Source: Halomonas eurihalina (lineage in GTDB: Bacteria; Pseudomonadota; Gammaproteobacteria; Pseudomonadales; Halomonadaceae). From it: a stretch of DNA of 64,000 nucleotides. Made by a program: the position numbers and the translations under genes. Positions within the stretch are counted from its first letter, which is position 1. Every line of letters starts with the position of its first letter. Where the stretch lies: positions 1-64,000 of the forward strand of contig NZ_VTPU01000017.1 of NCBI RefSeq assembly GCF_008274785.1, in the 5' to 3' direction. The notes under the pieces are model-generated. The model had not been told where the DNA came from, did not search any database, and saw only the letters and a program-made list of their open reading frames with translations. Below, piece by piece: positions 1 through 9,270 of this stretch.

Positions 1-77
1 TGGCGGACCGGACGGGACTCGAACCCGCGACCTCCGGCGTGACAGGCCGGCATTCTAACCAACTGAACTACCGGTCC
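1..77 (-). tRNA. tRNA-Asp (GTC), copy 2
   Basis: Read on the minus strand this is a full 77-nt cloverleaf with an encoded CCA end, a GTC anticodon and the T-loop GGTTCGAGTCCC. It is the last visible gene of a Val-Asp-Asp tRNA operon and is identical to the copy at 106-182. The 3' end coincides with the first base of the window, so further tRNAs may follow outside it. Confidence 0.97.
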
Positions 78-105
78 ACAAGATGACTGGCGGCACAGGA
101 TGCGA
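78..105 (-). other. tRNA spacer
   Basis: This 28-bp spacer between two identical tRNA-Asp genes must be removed by tRNA processing. No other feature is visible in it. Confidence 0.6.
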
Positions 106-182
106 TGGCGGACCGGACGGGACTCGAACCCGCGACCTCCGGCGTGACAGGCCGGCATTCTAACCAACTGAACTACCGGTCC
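106..182 (-). tRNA. tRNA-Asp (GTC), copy 1
   Basis: This is a 77-nt tRNA-Asp with GTC anticodon and encoded CCA, base-for-base identical to the copy at 1-77. The two lie in tandem 28 bp apart, which points to a recent duplication or to concerted evolution within the operon. Confidence 0.97.
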
Positions 183-222
183 GCTTGCGCTACCTGCTAC
201 ATGATCGGGCATGACTACGTCA

Positions 223-298
223 TGGTGGGTGGTACAGGGATCGAACCTGTGACCCCCAGCTTGTAAGGCTGGTGCTCTCCCAGCTGAGCTAACCACCC
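223..298 (-). tRNA. tRNA-Val (TAC)
   Basis: Read on the minus strand, a 76-nt cloverleaf begins GGGTGGTTAGCTCAG, carries a TAC anticodon and ends in encoded CCA. It closely resembles the E. coli tRNA-Val(UAC) family. It is the promoter-proximal gene of the tRNA operon; its 5' end lies about 20 bp downstream of the -10 box at 317-322. Confidence 0.97.
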
Positions 299-316
299 CC
301 GGTCACGTGGCGCTGC

Positions 317-344
317 ATTCTACAGGGACGGTGCCCATTGTCAA
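317..344 (-). promoter_or_regulatory. sigma70 promoter of the Val-Asp-Asp tRNA operon
   Basis: On the minus strand a perfect -35 box TTGACA (339-344) and a -10 box TAGAAT (317-322) are separated by 16 bp. A GC-rich discriminator follows and the tRNA-Val 5' end is at 298. This is the clearest promoter in the window and fits a stable-RNA operon. Confidence 0.85.
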
Positions 345-640
345 CGCGTTTTTTTCGTATATCCCTGACTGACGCCCGTGAATAACCCCACCTCTATCAT
401 CTACTTGGAAGCACTGGCAGGCGCTAGACACCGGAACAAGGGGAGCACCGATTTATGTCGCGAGCGACGAGAGGCTGGCCACCGCCGGAACAGAAAAACC
501 GCAGTTTACATGGTAGTAAATGAGGATTATGAGTACCGCCGGTGGTCAGGATCGCTAGGCCCGTTCCTACGGGCCCACGCACTTCCCACCTCCATGTGGG
601 TCGTCGAGCGCAGCAATAAATCAGTGCTCCCCTCAAGGCA
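345..640. other. Intergenic region without a recognised gene
   Basis: About 300 bp between the tRNA promoter and the 3' end of the hydrolase gene. A GC-rich hairpin (GGCCCG/CGGGCC arms, about 558-575) has no following T-run. Short overlapping reading frames on both strands have no recognisable protein features. I see no convincing gene or RNA. Confidence 0.5.
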
Positions 641-1387
641 TCATGCGTGGCGCGCCATAAACTCGGCAATGCCACGTGCCCCCTCGTGGATCAGTTCAAT
701 CTGGGTCAGTCCCGAGGCACGCCGTGGTCGCCAGTCGTGCTCGCCGTCCTTCAGCCAGTACACCTCGGCGACATCGGGCAGGTCATAGCCGTCGACCTCG
801 TCGCGGGTACCGAAGGGGTCACGCTCTCCTTGCATCACCAGGGTCGGGCACCGCAATGCCGGCCAATGCTCGAGCCGCCGTCGCTCCGGGCGGCGCGGTG
901 GATGGAAGGGATAACCACACAGTACCAGGCCGGCCGCCCCGTCCCGAGCCGCCAGCATGCTGGCCACGCGCCCCCCCATGGACTTTCCGCCCAGCCACAG
1001 CGGTGCTTCCAGATGGGGCGACAGAACGTCGCGCCAACTCGCCAGCTCCTCGACCAGCTTCTCGACCCGAGGTGGCGGCCGGCGGCGTCCCTCACGACGC
1101 ATGCGGCGCAGATACGCGAATTCGACGGCCAGAGTCTGCACCCCGGCATCGGCCAAGGCACGCCGCAGCTCGAGCAGGAAGTCAGAATCCTGCCCCGCAC
1201 CGGCGCCATGCGTCAGCAGCAGGCGCCCTTTCCGGCACCCGCCCTGCACCTGGAGCGGGCCGAGCGCCTCGGAACCTTCGACGCTTCCCGCACCCTGTTC
1301 GAGCGCTCGCCTCAGCTCGGCGGCATCGATACTTTCGTTGATTCTCACGCTTTCTGTTGACACTACATTGCCTATATTGTGTACCAA
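641..1387 (-). CDS. Alpha/beta-fold hydrolase (Tex30/KANSL3-type dienelactone hydrolase-like)
   Basis: Predicted 248-residue soluble serine hydrolase. The segment LLLTHGAGAGQDSDF gives the oxyanion-side HGAGAG motif, GKSMGGR is the nucleophile elbow, and a late GEHDW supplies the probable catalytic His; GERDPF supplies the Asp region. The family is common in gammaproteobacteria but substrates are unknown. The longest frame starts with TTG at 1387; an internal GTG before RINESID (about 1348) is an alternative, and neither has a strong ribosome binding site. It is transcribed divergently from the cco operon. Fold assignment is firm; the reaction is not. Confidence 0.8.
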   Translation of the reverse strand: MVHNIGNVVSTESVRINESIDAAELRRALEQGAGSVEGSEALGPLQVQGGCRKGRLLLTHGAGAGQDSDFLLELRRALADAGVQTLAVEFAYLRRMRREGRRRPPPRVEKLVEELASWRDVLSPHLEAPLWLGGKSMGGRVASMLAARDGAAGLVLCGYPFHPPRRPERRRLEHWPALRCPTLVMQGERDPFGTRDEVDGYDLPDVAEVYWLKDGEHDWRPRRASGLTQIELIHEGARGIAEFMARHA

Positions 1388-1392
1388 ATGAT

Positions 1393-1404
1393 TACATATA
1401 TGTA
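1393..1404. promoter_or_regulatory. 12-bp perfect palindrome in the hydrolase/ccoN divergent region
   Basis: TACATATATGTA lies in the AT-rich part of the divergent intergenic region, about 100 bp upstream of ccoN. No canonical FNR/ANR box (TTGAT-N4-ATCAA) could be found between the genes, which is unusual for a cbb3 operon. The palindrome could be an operator, or just AT-rich promoter sequence. Confidence 0.3.
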
Positions 1405-1506
1405 TTCATTTAATGGATCGACTCGGCTAGACTCCTGCGAATCGGCATGCCAAGGCAAGCGAGATCGACCAAGGCGCCGGCAGACTAACGCTGGATGGAA
1501 ACCCGC

Positions 1507-2934
1507 ATGAACAACGCATTCGAGCACCCGACCTACAATTACAAGGTGGTCCGGCAGTTCGCGGTCATGACGGTGGTCTGGGGCATCGTGGGCATGTCCT
1601 GTGGCCTCGTCATCGCTTCGCAGCTGGTATGGCCACAACTCAACCTCGGCCTGCCTTGGACGAGCTTCGGCCGCCTGCGACCGCTGCACACCAACCTGGT
1701 GATCTTCGCCTTCGGCGGATCGGCGCTGTTCGCGACCTCCTACTACGTGGTGCAGCGCACCTGCCAGACCCGGCTGTGGTCCGACCGGCTCGCGGCCTTC
1801 ACCTTCTGGGGCTGGCAGGCGGTGATTCTCTCGGCGTTGATCAGCCTGCCGCTGGGCTACACCACCACCAAGGAATACGCCGAGCTCGAGTGGCCGATCA
1901 GCCTGCTGCTGGCTGTGGTGTGGATCGCCTATGCCATCGTCTTCCTGGGCACCATCAAGCAGCGCCGCACCTCGCACATCTATGTGGCCAACTGGTTCTT
2001 CGCCGCCTTCATCCTCACCGTGGCGGTGCTGCACATCGTCAACAACGCGGCCATTCCCGTCTCCGCGATGCACTCGATCTCGATCTACCCGGGTGCCATC
2101 GACGCCATGACCCAGTGGTGGTACGGCCACAACGCCGTGGGCTTTTTCCTGACCGCGGGCTTCCTGGGCATGATGTACTACTTCGTGCCCAAGCAAGCCG
2201 AGCGCCCGGTCTACTCCTACCGGCTGTCGATCGTGCATTTCTGGGCACTGATCATGGTCTACATGTGGGCCGGCCCGCACCACCTGCACTACACCGCCCT
2301 GCCCAACTGGACCCAGTCGCTCGGCATGGTGTTGTCGATCATCCTGCTGGCCCCCTCCTGGGGCGGCATGATCAACGGCATGATGACCCTCTCCGGTGCC
2401 TGGCACAAACTGCGCACCGACCCGACCCTGCGCTTTTTGGTGGTGGCATTGTCCTTCTACGGAATGTCCACCTTCGAGGGACCGATGATGGCGGTGAAGA
2501 CCGTCAACGCCCTCTCCCACTACACCGACTGGACCATCGGCCATGTCCACTCCGGTGCGCTCGGCTGGGTGGCGATGATCACCATCGGTTCGCTGTATCA
2601 CATGGTCCCTCGCCTGGTCGGCGAAACACAGATGCACTCGGTGCGCTTGATCGCCGTGCACTTCTGGCTGTCGACCATCGGTACGGTGCTCTACATCGCC
2701 GCCATGTGGGTCAACGGCATCCTCCAGGGCCTGATGTGGCGCGCCATCAACGACGATGGAACCTTGATGTACAGCTTCATGGAATCCGTCGAGGCCAGCG
2801 GGCCGGGCTATGCGGTGCGCATGATCGGTGGCCTGTTCTGGGTAATCGGCATGCTGATCATGGCCTACAACGTCGCCATGACCCTGCGCCGCCAGCCGGC
2901 CGGCGCCGAACGCCCCCTGCCACAGACCGCCTGA
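1507..2934 (+). CDS. ccoN: cbb3-type cytochrome c oxidase subunit I
   Basis: Catalytic heme-copper subunit of the high-affinity cbb3 terminal oxidase in the inner membrane, reducing O2 to water with proton pumping. About twelve hydrophobic helices are visible. Conserved heme b/b3 and CuB His-containing segments are seen at [31 protein letters not shown] and [11 protein letters not shown]. The N-terminal [13 protein letters not shown] is typical of CcoN. An ATG at 1495 is in frame, but the ATG at 1507 has GGA 7 bp upstream and is preferred, giving 475 residues. First gene of ccoNOQP. Confidence 0.97.
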   Translation: MNNAFEHPTYNYKVVRQFAVMTVVWGIVGMSCGLVIASQLVWPQLNLGLPWTSFGRLRPLHTNLVIFAFGGSALFATSYYVVQRTCQTRLWSDRLAAFTFWGWQAVILSALISLPLGYTTTKEYAELEWPISLLLAVVWIAYAIVFLGTIKQRRTSHIYVANWFFAAFILTVAVLHIVNNAAIPVSAMHSISIYPGAIDAMTQWWYGHNAVGFFLTAGFLGMMYYFVPKQAERPVYSYRLSIVHFWALIMVYMWAGPHHLHYTALPNWTQSLGMVLSIILLAPSWGGMINGMMTLSGAWHKLRTDPTLRFLVVALSFYGMSTFEGPMMAVKTVNALSHYTDWTIGHVHSGALGWVAMITIGSLYHMVPRLVGETQMHSVRLIAVHFWLSTIGTVLYIAAMWVNGILQGLMWRAINDDGTLMYSFMESVEASGPGYAVRMIGGLFWVIGMLIMAYNVAMTLRRQPAGAERPLPQTA

Positions 2935-2950
2935 GCCGACGGAGCATCCC

Positions 2951-3559
2951 ATGAGACACGAGATCGTCGAGAAGAACGTTGGCCTGCTCGCCGTGCTGAT
3001 CCTGGTGGTGATCAGCTTCGGCGGCATGGCGGAAATCGTGCCGCTGTTCTTCCAGAAGCAGACCACCGAGCCTGTGGAAGGCCTCGAGCCACTCGCTCCT
3101 CTGGAGCTGGCTGGCCGTGATATTTACCGGCGCGAGGGCTGCGTCGGTTGCCATTCGCAGATGGTGCGTCCCTTCCGTGCTGAGACGGAGCGCTACGGGC
3201 ACTACAGCGTGGCCGGCGAATCCGTCTACGAATACAACTTCCTGTGGGGCTCCAAGCGCACCGGCCCCGACCTGGCCCGAGTCGGCGGTCGCTACAGCGA
3301 CGACTGGCACCGCGCGCACCTCTACAACCCGCGTGACGTGGTGCCTGGCTCGGTGATGCCCGCCTACCCCTGGCTGTTCGATAACACCCTCGACGGCGCC
3401 CATATCGGCGACAAGATGCGCGCCCTGCAGACGCTCGGCGTGCCCTACAGCGACGAGCAGATAAGCGGCGCCCGGGAAGCCGTCGAAGGCAAGAGCGAGA
3501 TCACCGCCCTGGTGGCTTACCTGCAACAACTGGGCACCGTGCTCGAGGACAAGCGCTGA
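2951..3559 (+). CDS. ccoO: cbb3-type cytochrome c oxidase subunit II (mono-heme)
   Basis: Membrane-anchored monoheme cytochrome c subunit of the cbb3 oxidase, 202 residues, passing electrons from CcoP to CcoN. One N-terminal transmembrane helix (about residues 10-30) is followed by a periplasmic domain with the heme c site CVGCH at residues 64-68. The segment [16 protein letters not shown] is characteristic of the family, and a later Met-containing segment (GSVMPAYPW) supplies the axial ligand region. It starts 16 bp after ccoN with GGAG upstream. Confidence 0.97.
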   Translation: MRHEIVEKNVGLLAVLILVVISFGGMAEIVPLFFQKQTTEPVEGLEPLAPLELAGRDIYRREGCVGCHSQMVRPFRAETERYGHYSVAGESVYEYNFLWGSKRTGPDLARVGGRYSDDWHRAHLYNPRDVVPGSVMPAYPWLFDNTLDGAHIGDKMRALQTLGVPYSDEQISGAREAVEGKSEITALVAYLQQLGTVLEDKR

Positions 3560-3561
3560 TC

Positions 3562-3771
3562 ATGGATACCGGAACGCTGAACGGCATCATCATCATCCTG
3601 CTGATTGTCGCCTTCGTCGGGCTCACCCTGTGGGCCTACTCGAAGGGCCGCCGGGCGGACTTCGATGAGGCGGCTCACCTGCCCTTCGCCGACGACCCGG
3701 CGCCGGAACGCGACACTCCGGACGAGCGGGCGACCGAGAAGCGACACGACAAGGGAGGCAGGAAGGCATGA
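3562..3771 (+). CDS. ccoQ: cbb3-type cytochrome oxidase subunit CcoQ
   Basis: Small 69-residue protein with one transmembrane helix (about residues 7-25), then the short cytoplasmic motif LWAYSKGRRADFDEAAHLPF typical of CcoQ/FixQ. In the family it stabilises the CcoNOP complex and has no cofactor. It begins two bases after ccoO and its end overlaps the ccoP start (ATGA). Confidence 0.95.
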   Translation: MDTGTLNGIIIILLIVAFVGLTLWAYSKGRRADFDEAAHLPFADDPAPERDTPDERATEKRHDKGGRKA

Positions 3772-4712
3772 ATTCGCTTTGGGGGAACGACCTTTCCGGC
3801 TTCTGGAGCGCCTGGATCATCATCATCACGCTGGGCACCATCGCGCTCAGCGCCTGGCTGCTGTTCGCCAATCGCAAGACCGACAAGCAACCCGACGCCG
3901 AGGGCCAGGTAACAACTACCGGCCACGCCGCCGATGGTATCGAGGAATACGACAATCCCTTGCCACGCTGGTGGTTCAAGCTCTATGTCGGCACGGTGCT
4001 CTTCGCCCTCGGCTACCTGGCGCTCTATCCGGGACTGGGCAACTTCGCCGGCCTGCTGGACTGGAGCCAGGAAGCCCAATGGGAACGCGAGATGCACCAG
4101 GCCGAGGCCCGCTACGCACCGATCTTCGCCGGCTACGCCGAGCGTCCGATTCCCGAGCTGGCCGGCGATGCCGAGGCCATGCAGGTCGCCGAAAGACTCT
4201 TTCTCAACAACTGCGCCATCTGCCACGGCAACAATGCCCGGGGCGGCAACGGCTTTCCCGACCTCAGCGACGACGCCTGGCTCTACGGTGGCTCACCACA
4301 GGACATCGTCACCTCCATCACCCAGGGGCGCAGCGGTGCCATGCCGGCCTGGCAGCACCTGGGCGAGGAGACACTCGTCGACGTCACCCAGCATGTGCTG
4401 TCGCTGTCGGGCCAAGCCACCGCCCCGGCCCGGGCGGAAAAGGGCGCCGAGGTCTTCACCGCCATGTGCGCCAGCTGCCATCAGCCGGATGGCACCGGCA
4501 ACCCGTTGATGGGCGCACCAAACCTGGCCGACGACGCCTGGCTCTATCGCGGCCCCGACCAGTCACTGGAGGCCGCGGTGCTCGAGACCCTGCGCAAGGG
4601 ACGCAACGGGCAGATGCCGGCCCAGGTCGACTACCTCGGCGAGGATAAGGTTCATCTGGTGGCCGCCTATGTCTACCAGTTGAGTCGCCAGGTTCCAGAA
4701 AGCGCCGATTAG
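3768..4712 (+). CDS. ccoP: cbb3-type cytochrome c oxidase subunit III (di-heme)
   Basis: Di-heme cytochrome c subunit that receives electrons from soluble c-type cytochromes, 314 residues. Two N-terminal hydrophobic segments (about 8-28 and 65-85) flank a cytoplasmic loop containing EEYDNPLPRWW, a CcoP signature. Heme c sites are CAICH at residues 149-153 and CASCH at 234-238, each in a cytochrome c fold with a later Met segment. The start codon overlaps the ccoQ stop by four bases, consistent with translational coupling. Confidence 0.97.
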   Translation: MNSLWGNDLSGFWSAWIIIITLGTIALSAWLLFANRKTDKQPDAEGQVTTTGHAADGIEEYDNPLPRWWFKLYVGTVLFALGYLALYPGLGNFAGLLDWSQEAQWEREMHQAEARYAPIFAGYAERPIPELAGDAEAMQVAERLFLNNCAICHGNNARGGNGFPDLSDDAWLYGGSPQDIVTSITQGRSGAMPAWQHLGEETLVDVTQHVLSLSGQATAPARAEKGAEVFTAMCASCHQPDGTGNPLMGAPNLADDAWLYRGPDQSLEAAVLETLRKGRNGQMPAQVDYLGEDKVHLVAAYVYQLSRQVPESAD

Positions 4713-4777
4713 TTCCTCAACGAGTCGGCCGGCGACAAGCCTGCGCGAGGGCGCTGTGGCCCCATTCTTGGGCGCTA

Positions 4778-4799
4778 CCTTTGCCATCCATGGCAAAGG
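4778..4799. promoter_or_regulatory. Perfect 10-bp inverted repeat between ccoP and ccoG
   Basis: CCTTTGCCAT and ATGGCAAAGG face each other across two bases inside the 185-bp gap between ccoP and ccoG. No T-run follows, so it is not a classical terminator. It could be a transcript-processing or attenuation hairpin that sets more oxidase subunit than assembly factor, or a regulator site. Confidence 0.4.
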
Positions 4800-4897
4800 A
4801 CCCTCGCTTCGCCTTATCCCCGGCGCCCATGGCCATTGAAAGTTTGGCAATGCGCTCCGAGCCGTTGGAGACACGCCACCCGGGACAGGAGGACCAG

Positions 4898-6301
4898 ATG
4901 AGCCAGGACATCCTCTACCGCGCAGCCGACGACCGGATACCGGTGACCGAGCTCGGTCATTCACTCTATGCGCCGCGGCGGCATATCCAGGTGCGCGAGG
5001 TCCGGGGACGCTTCCAGCGTTGGCGACGCGGCCTCAATGTGTCGCTGATGTCGGCGTTCTTCGCGCTCCCCTGGGTCACGCTCAACGGGCAGCCGGCAGT
5101 CTGGTTCGACCTGCCCGGCCGGGCTTTCCACCTCTTCGGCATGACCTTCTACCCGCAGGAGTTCATGCTGCTGTCGTGGCTGCTGATCATCGCCGCCTTC
5201 GCCCTGTTCTTCGTCACCGTGCTGGCCGGCCGGCTGTGGTGCGGCTATGCCTGCCCGCAGAGCGTCTGGACCTGGTGGTTCATCTGGGTCGAGCACCGGC
5301 TCGAAGGCCCCCGCCATCGGCGCGTCAAGCGCGAACAATGCAACATGGATGTCGACACGGCGTGCCGCAAGGGCTTCAAGCATGTCATCTGGCTCGTCAT
5401 CGCGCTGGCCACCGGCCTCACCTTCGTCGGCTACTTCGCGCCGATCCGCGATCTGATCATGGCTCTGCCGCGCCTGGAAGCCAGCGGCTGGGCCTATGTC
5501 TGGCTCGGCCTGATCGCCGCCTTCACCTACCTCAACGCCGGCTGGCTGCGTGAGCAGATCTGCCTGCACATGTGCCCCTACGCGCGATTCCAGGCGGTGA
5601 TGTTCGACCGCGACACCCTGACCGTCTCCTACGACGCCGAACGCGGCGAGCCCCGCGCTCCCCACCGCCGGGCGACCGGGACCGAGGGGCCAGGTGACTG
5701 TGTCGACTGCGGCCTCTGCGTCCAGGTGTGCCCCACCGGCATCGACATTCGCGATGGCCTTCAGCACGCCTGTATCGACTGCGCGGCCTGCATCGACGCT
5801 TGTGATGGCGTGATGGATCGCCTCGGCCGGCCACGCGGCCTGATTCGCTACGCCACCGAGAACGCCTTGGCCGGCAAGCCGGCTCGAATAGGTCGACCGC
5901 GCCTGCTCGGCTACCTGGCGATGCTACTGGCGATGCTCGCCCTGTTCGCCGTGACTCTTGCCGAGCGCACGCCGCTCGACCTCGACGTGGAACGAGACCG
6001 TCAGCGCCTGTTCCGGGTCACGCCCCAGGGCGATATCGCCAATGTCTATACCCTGACCGTGCGCAATCTGGACAACACCGACCATCGCTATCGCCTCGCC
6101 ATCTCGGGGCTTGCCGGCCTGACACTGGACAAGCGAAAGTTCGCGGTGCCCGCCGGTCAGTCTCGCCAATGGGTGGTCGAGGCCAGTGTCGATCGTCAGG
6201 CCATCCATCGGCCCAGCCATGACATCCAGTGGCACCTCAAGGCCATCGACGCCGATATCTCACTCAGCCACGACAGCCGTTTCCTGGGAGGAACCCCCTG
6301 A
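4898..6301 (+). CDS. ccoG: Cytochrome c oxidase accessory protein CcoG (polyferredoxin)
   Basis: Membrane iron-sulfur protein of cbb3 assembly, implicated in reducing copper for the oxidase. 467 residues with several transmembrane helices in the first half, then two CxxCxxCxxxC clusters at residues 268-278 (with following CPTGIDIRDG) and 292-302, then a helix and a C-terminal immunoglobulin-like IgC domain. RLWCGYACPQSVWTWWF is a family signature. The frame is open further upstream, but the ATG at 4898 has a strong CAGGAGG site 7 bp before it and starts the usual MSQ sequence. Its stop overlaps ccoH by one base. Confidence 0.95.
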   Translation: MSQDILYRAADDRIPVTELGHSLYAPRRHIQVREVRGRFQRWRRGLNVSLMSAFFALPWVTLNGQPAVWFDLPGRAFHLFGMTFYPQEFMLLSWLLIIAAFALFFVTVLAGRLWCGYACPQSVWTWWFIWVEHRLEGPRHRRVKREQCNMDVDTACRKGFKHVIWLVIALATGLTFVGYFAPIRDLIMALPRLEASGWAYVWLGLIAAFTYLNAGWLREQICLHMCPYARFQAVMFDRDTLTVSYDAERGEPRAPHRRATGTEGPGDCVDCGLCVQVCPTGIDIRDGLQHACIDCAACIDACDGVMDRLGRPRGLIRYATENALAGKPARIGRPRLLGYLAMLLAMLALFAVTLAERTPLDLDVERDRQRLFRVTPQGDIANVYTLTVRNLDNTDHRYRLAISGLAGLTLDKRKFAVPAGQSRQWVVEASVDRQAIHRPSHDIQWHLKAIDADISLSHDSRFLGGTP

Positions 6302-6813
6302 TGCCGATCGCCTCGTCCCCCACGCCTCCCTGGTACAAGCAATTCTGGCCCTGGTTCATCATCGCCCTGCTGGCCTCATCGGTGACCTTCAGCCTGGTCT
6401 ACCTGGTCGCCTCGATCCGCTATTTCGATGGCACCGTGACACAGGACTATTACCAACGCGGCCTGGCGATCAACGAACAGCTAGCCAAGCAGGAAAACGC
6501 CAGCCAACTGGGGCTTGCCGCCCAATTGCGCGTCGATACTCTCACCGGCGACGTGATCGTCGACCTCGAGGGCCAGCGACGCCCCGAGCAACTGCATCTG
6601 GCGTGGATCTTCCCGACCGAGCATGGCCGTGACCGCCACCTGACGCTGCAACACGTCCAGCAGGGGCGCTACATCGGTACCCTCGACGCCCCCCTGCACC
6701 ATCGCTGGTACCTGCATCTGCAGCCGACGCCCGGCGACGATGCCGCCTGGCGCCTCACTGGCGAGGCGCGCTTTCCCCACGAGGGCAGCATCGCCCTGAC
6801 ACCGGGCCTCTGA
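6301..6813 (+). CDS. ccoH: FixH/CcoH family cbb3 assembly protein
   Basis: 170-residue inner-membrane protein with one N-terminal transmembrane helix (about residues 13-38, WFIIALLASSVTFSLVYLV) and a periplasmic domain. The YYQRGLAINEQLAKQE segment is the FixH signature. In the family it is needed for a stable cbb3 oxidase. TGATG overlap with ccoG fixes the start, although the frame is open further upstream. Confidence 0.93.
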   Translation: MPIASSPTPPWYKQFWPWFIIALLASSVTFSLVYLVASIRYFDGTVTQDYYQRGLAINEQLAKQENASQLGLAAQLRVDTLTGDVIVDLEGQRRPEQLHLAWIFPTEHGRDRHLTLQHVQQGRYIGTLDAPLHHRWYLHLQPTPGDDAAWRLTGEARFPHEGSIALTPGL

Positions 6814-6816
6814 GCC

Positions 6817-9270
6817 ATGACGGCCAGCCTCGACACCCCTTCGAGCGAGAGCTACGCCTGCTACCACTGTGGCGAGCCGGTGACCGGGCGCTCGCCCTGG
6901 ACGCTCGAGCTCGACGGCTGCCGGCATCCGCTGTGCTGCCCCGGCTGCGAGGCCGTGGCCCGTGCCATCATCGAGGGAGGCCTGGCGAGTTATTACCGTT
7001 TTCGCACCGCGCTGCCCGAACGCCCCCTGGATCGCCGCGACGCCACAGCCGAGCAGTGGTCATTGTTCGACGACCCTGGCCTGCAGGCCAGCTTCGTGCA
7101 CGACGATGACGCCGGCGTCCACGCCAGCCTGTCGGTGGACGGCATCACCTGTGCGGCTTGCGCCTGGCTGATCGAACACCGGCTCAACGCCCTCGAAGGC
7201 GTCACCGGCAGCGCCGTCGATCTCACTCACCACCGCCTGCGCCTGGGCTGGGATCCGCAACGTATCGCCCTCTCGCGCCTGCTCGCCGAGCTGGCGGCCA
7301 TTGGCTACCCATCCCGCCCCTTTGAACCCGACGAGGCACAGCGGCGCCTACAACGCGAATCGCACCAACAACTGCGACGGCTGATCGTCGCCGCCCTGGG
7401 CATGATGCAGGCACTGATGTTCTCCCTGCCCTTCTACCTGGCAGGCAACACGGGCCTCGACGCCGACTTCGACCGCCTCTTCCACTGGCTGGCCCTGGCG
7501 TTGACCACCCCGGTGGTGCTGTACGCGGCGCAGCCCTTCTTCCTCCAAGCCTGGCGCGACCTGCGCACCCGCACCCTGGGCATGGATGTCCCGGTATCGC
7601 TGGCCATCGGCTCGGCCTACCTGGCCAGCGCCTGGGCGGTCGTCAGCGGCCGGGGCGAGGTCTATTTCGACTCGGTGAGCATGTTCACCTTCTTCCTGCT
7701 GTTCGGTCGCCATCTCGAGGCCCGCGCACGACGACGGGGCGGCGCCACCGGCAATGCGCTGGCCAACCTGCTGCCGATGTCGGCGACGCGCCTCGACGAT
7801 GATGACGAGCCGCGCATCCTGCCGGCCAGCGAACTGCGCGCCGGCGACCGGGTACTGGTCAAACCGGGACACCGCGTACCCGCCGATGGCCTGATCGAGA
7901 GCGGCGCCTCCAGTCTCGACGAGTCGACGCTCACCGGCGAGACACAACCCGTGGTGCGGCGCATCGGCGACATCGTCACCGGCGGCAGCCAGAACCTCGA
8001 GAGCCCACTGACCCTGCGCATCACCCATGCCGGCCGCGACACCCGCGTTGCCGGCTTGCTCGACCTCACCGACCGGGCCTTCGCCAAGCGCCCGCGCATC
8101 GCCCTCAAGAGCGCCCGCCTGGCCCATCACTTCGTGCTCCAGGTACTGCTGATCGCCGCCGCCGTGGCGCTCGTCTGGTGGTTCATCGCCCCTGACCGGG
8201 CCTTCTGGGTCACGCTTTCGGTGCTGGTCGTCACCTGCCCCTGCGCCCTGGCACTGGCCACGCCCACCGCGCTCACCGCCGCCCACGGTCGACTGCATCG
8301 TCGCGGCGCCCTGCTGACCCGCGCCGATGCCCTGGAGTCGCTGGCCAGCATCGATCGCGTGATCTTCGACAAGACCGGTACCCTGACCACCGGCAAGATT
8401 CAGCTCATCGACACCCGCATTGTCGATGACGATGACCCGCGACACCTGCAGGCCATCGCCGCCGCGCTCGAGGCGCATTCGGAGCACCCCATCGCCAGTG
8501 CCTTTCACACGCATCGCTTGCCCGACGTGACCGCCGATGACGTCACCCGCCAGGCCGGTGGCGGACTGGAAGGCCGCATCGCGGGCACGAATTGGCGGCT
8601 CGGTCGCCCCGACTTCGCCGCCGACCGTGCGCCCGCCCCGCCCGACGACGGGCCCTGGCTGCTGCTCGCCGAAGAAGGCCGGCCCCGCGCCTGGTTCGCT
8701 CTGGACGATCGCCTGCGCGATGACGCCGACGCCACCCTGGCGGCGCTGCGCCTGGCCGGGCTCGAAGTGGAACTGCTCTCCGGCGACGCCGAACCCCGGG
8801 TCCGCGAGCTGGCCGAGCACCTGGGCATCGCCGACTGGCGGGCCGCGATGAGCCCGGAAGACAAGCTGGACAGGCTTCGTGCCCACCAGGCACGCGGCGA
8901 GCGCGTGGCCATGGTCGGCGATGGTGTCAACGACGTGCCTGTGCTGGCCGGCGCCGATGTGGCCTTCGCCATGAACGGCGCTACCGACCTGGCCCGCACC
9001 CGGGCCGATGTGATCCTGCTCACGCCCCGACTCCAGCGCGTTGCCGAGGCGATCGGACTCGCCCGCGCCACCCAGCGCGTCATTCGCCAGAACCTGGGCT
9101 GGGCACTGCTCTACAATCTGCTGGCGCTCCCGCTGGCGGCCTGCGGCCTGGTGCCTCCCTGGCTCGCCGCCATCGGCATGTCCCTGAGCTCACTGGTGGT
9201 TGTGGTCAATGCCCTGCGCCTGGCCCGCCCCGGGAGTTTCCGCCACTTCACGGCCCCGGTGTCGTCATGA
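6817..9270 (+). CDS. ccoI: Cu+-exporting P1B-type ATPase of cbb3 assembly
   Basis: 817-residue heavy-metal P-type ATPase thought to supply copper for cbb3 biogenesis. The N-terminus has a cysteine-rich segment (YACYHCGEPV, CCPGCEAVARAI) followed by a heavy-metal-associated domain with CAAC. Then come the TGET actuator motif, the CPC metal-site helix (VTCPCALALATP, about residue 472), phosphorylation site DKTGT at D518, and GDGVNDVP. Length and domain order match FixI/CcoI rather than CopA. It follows ccoH by three bases and overlaps ccoS by four. Confidence 0.95.
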   Translation: MTASLDTPSSESYACYHCGEPVTGRSPWTLELDGCRHPLCCPGCEAVARAIIEGGLASYYRFRTALPERPLDRRDATAEQWSLFDDPGLQASFVHDDDAGVHASLSVDGITCAACAWLIEHRLNALEGVTGSAVDLTHHRLRLGWDPQRIALSRLLAELAAIGYPSRPFEPDEAQRRLQRESHQQLRRLIVAALGMMQALMFSLPFYLAGNTGLDADFDRLFHWLALALTTPVVLYAAQPFFLQAWRDLRTRTLGMDVPVSLAIGSAYLASAWAVVSGRGEVYFDSVSMFTFFLLFGRHLEARARRRGGATGNALANLLPMSATRLDDDDEPRILPASELRAGDRVLVKPGHRVPADGLIESGASSLDESTLTGETQPVVRRIGDIVTGGSQNLESPLTLRITHAGRDTRVAGLLDLTDRAFAKRPRIALKSARLAHHFVLQVLLIAAAVALVWWFIAPDRAFWVTLSVLVVTCPCALALATPTALTAAHGRLHRRGALLTRADALESLASIDRVIFDKTGTLTTGKIQLIDTRIVDDDDPRHLQAIAAALEAHSEHPIASAFHTHRLPDVTADDVTRQAGGGLEGRIAGTNWRLGRPDFAADRAPAPPDDGPWLLLAEEGRPRAWFALDDRLRDDADATLAALRLAGLEVELLSGDAEPRVRELAEHLGIADWRAAMSPEDKLDRLRAHQARGERVAMVGDGVNDVPVLAGADVAFAMNGATDLARTRADVILLTPRLQRVAEAIGLARATQRVIRQNLGWALLYNLLALPLAACGLVPPWLAAIGMSLSSLVVVVNALRLARPGSFRHFTAPVSS

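Noticed and set aside
378..788. Short plus-strand frame near the tRNA genes
   Set aside because: No ribosome site or domain, and it overlaps the 3' end of the hydrolase gene.
1372..3066. 564-codon open frame opposite ccoN
   Set aside because: Antisense to an unmistakable ccoN; His/Gly/Asp-rich with no domain.
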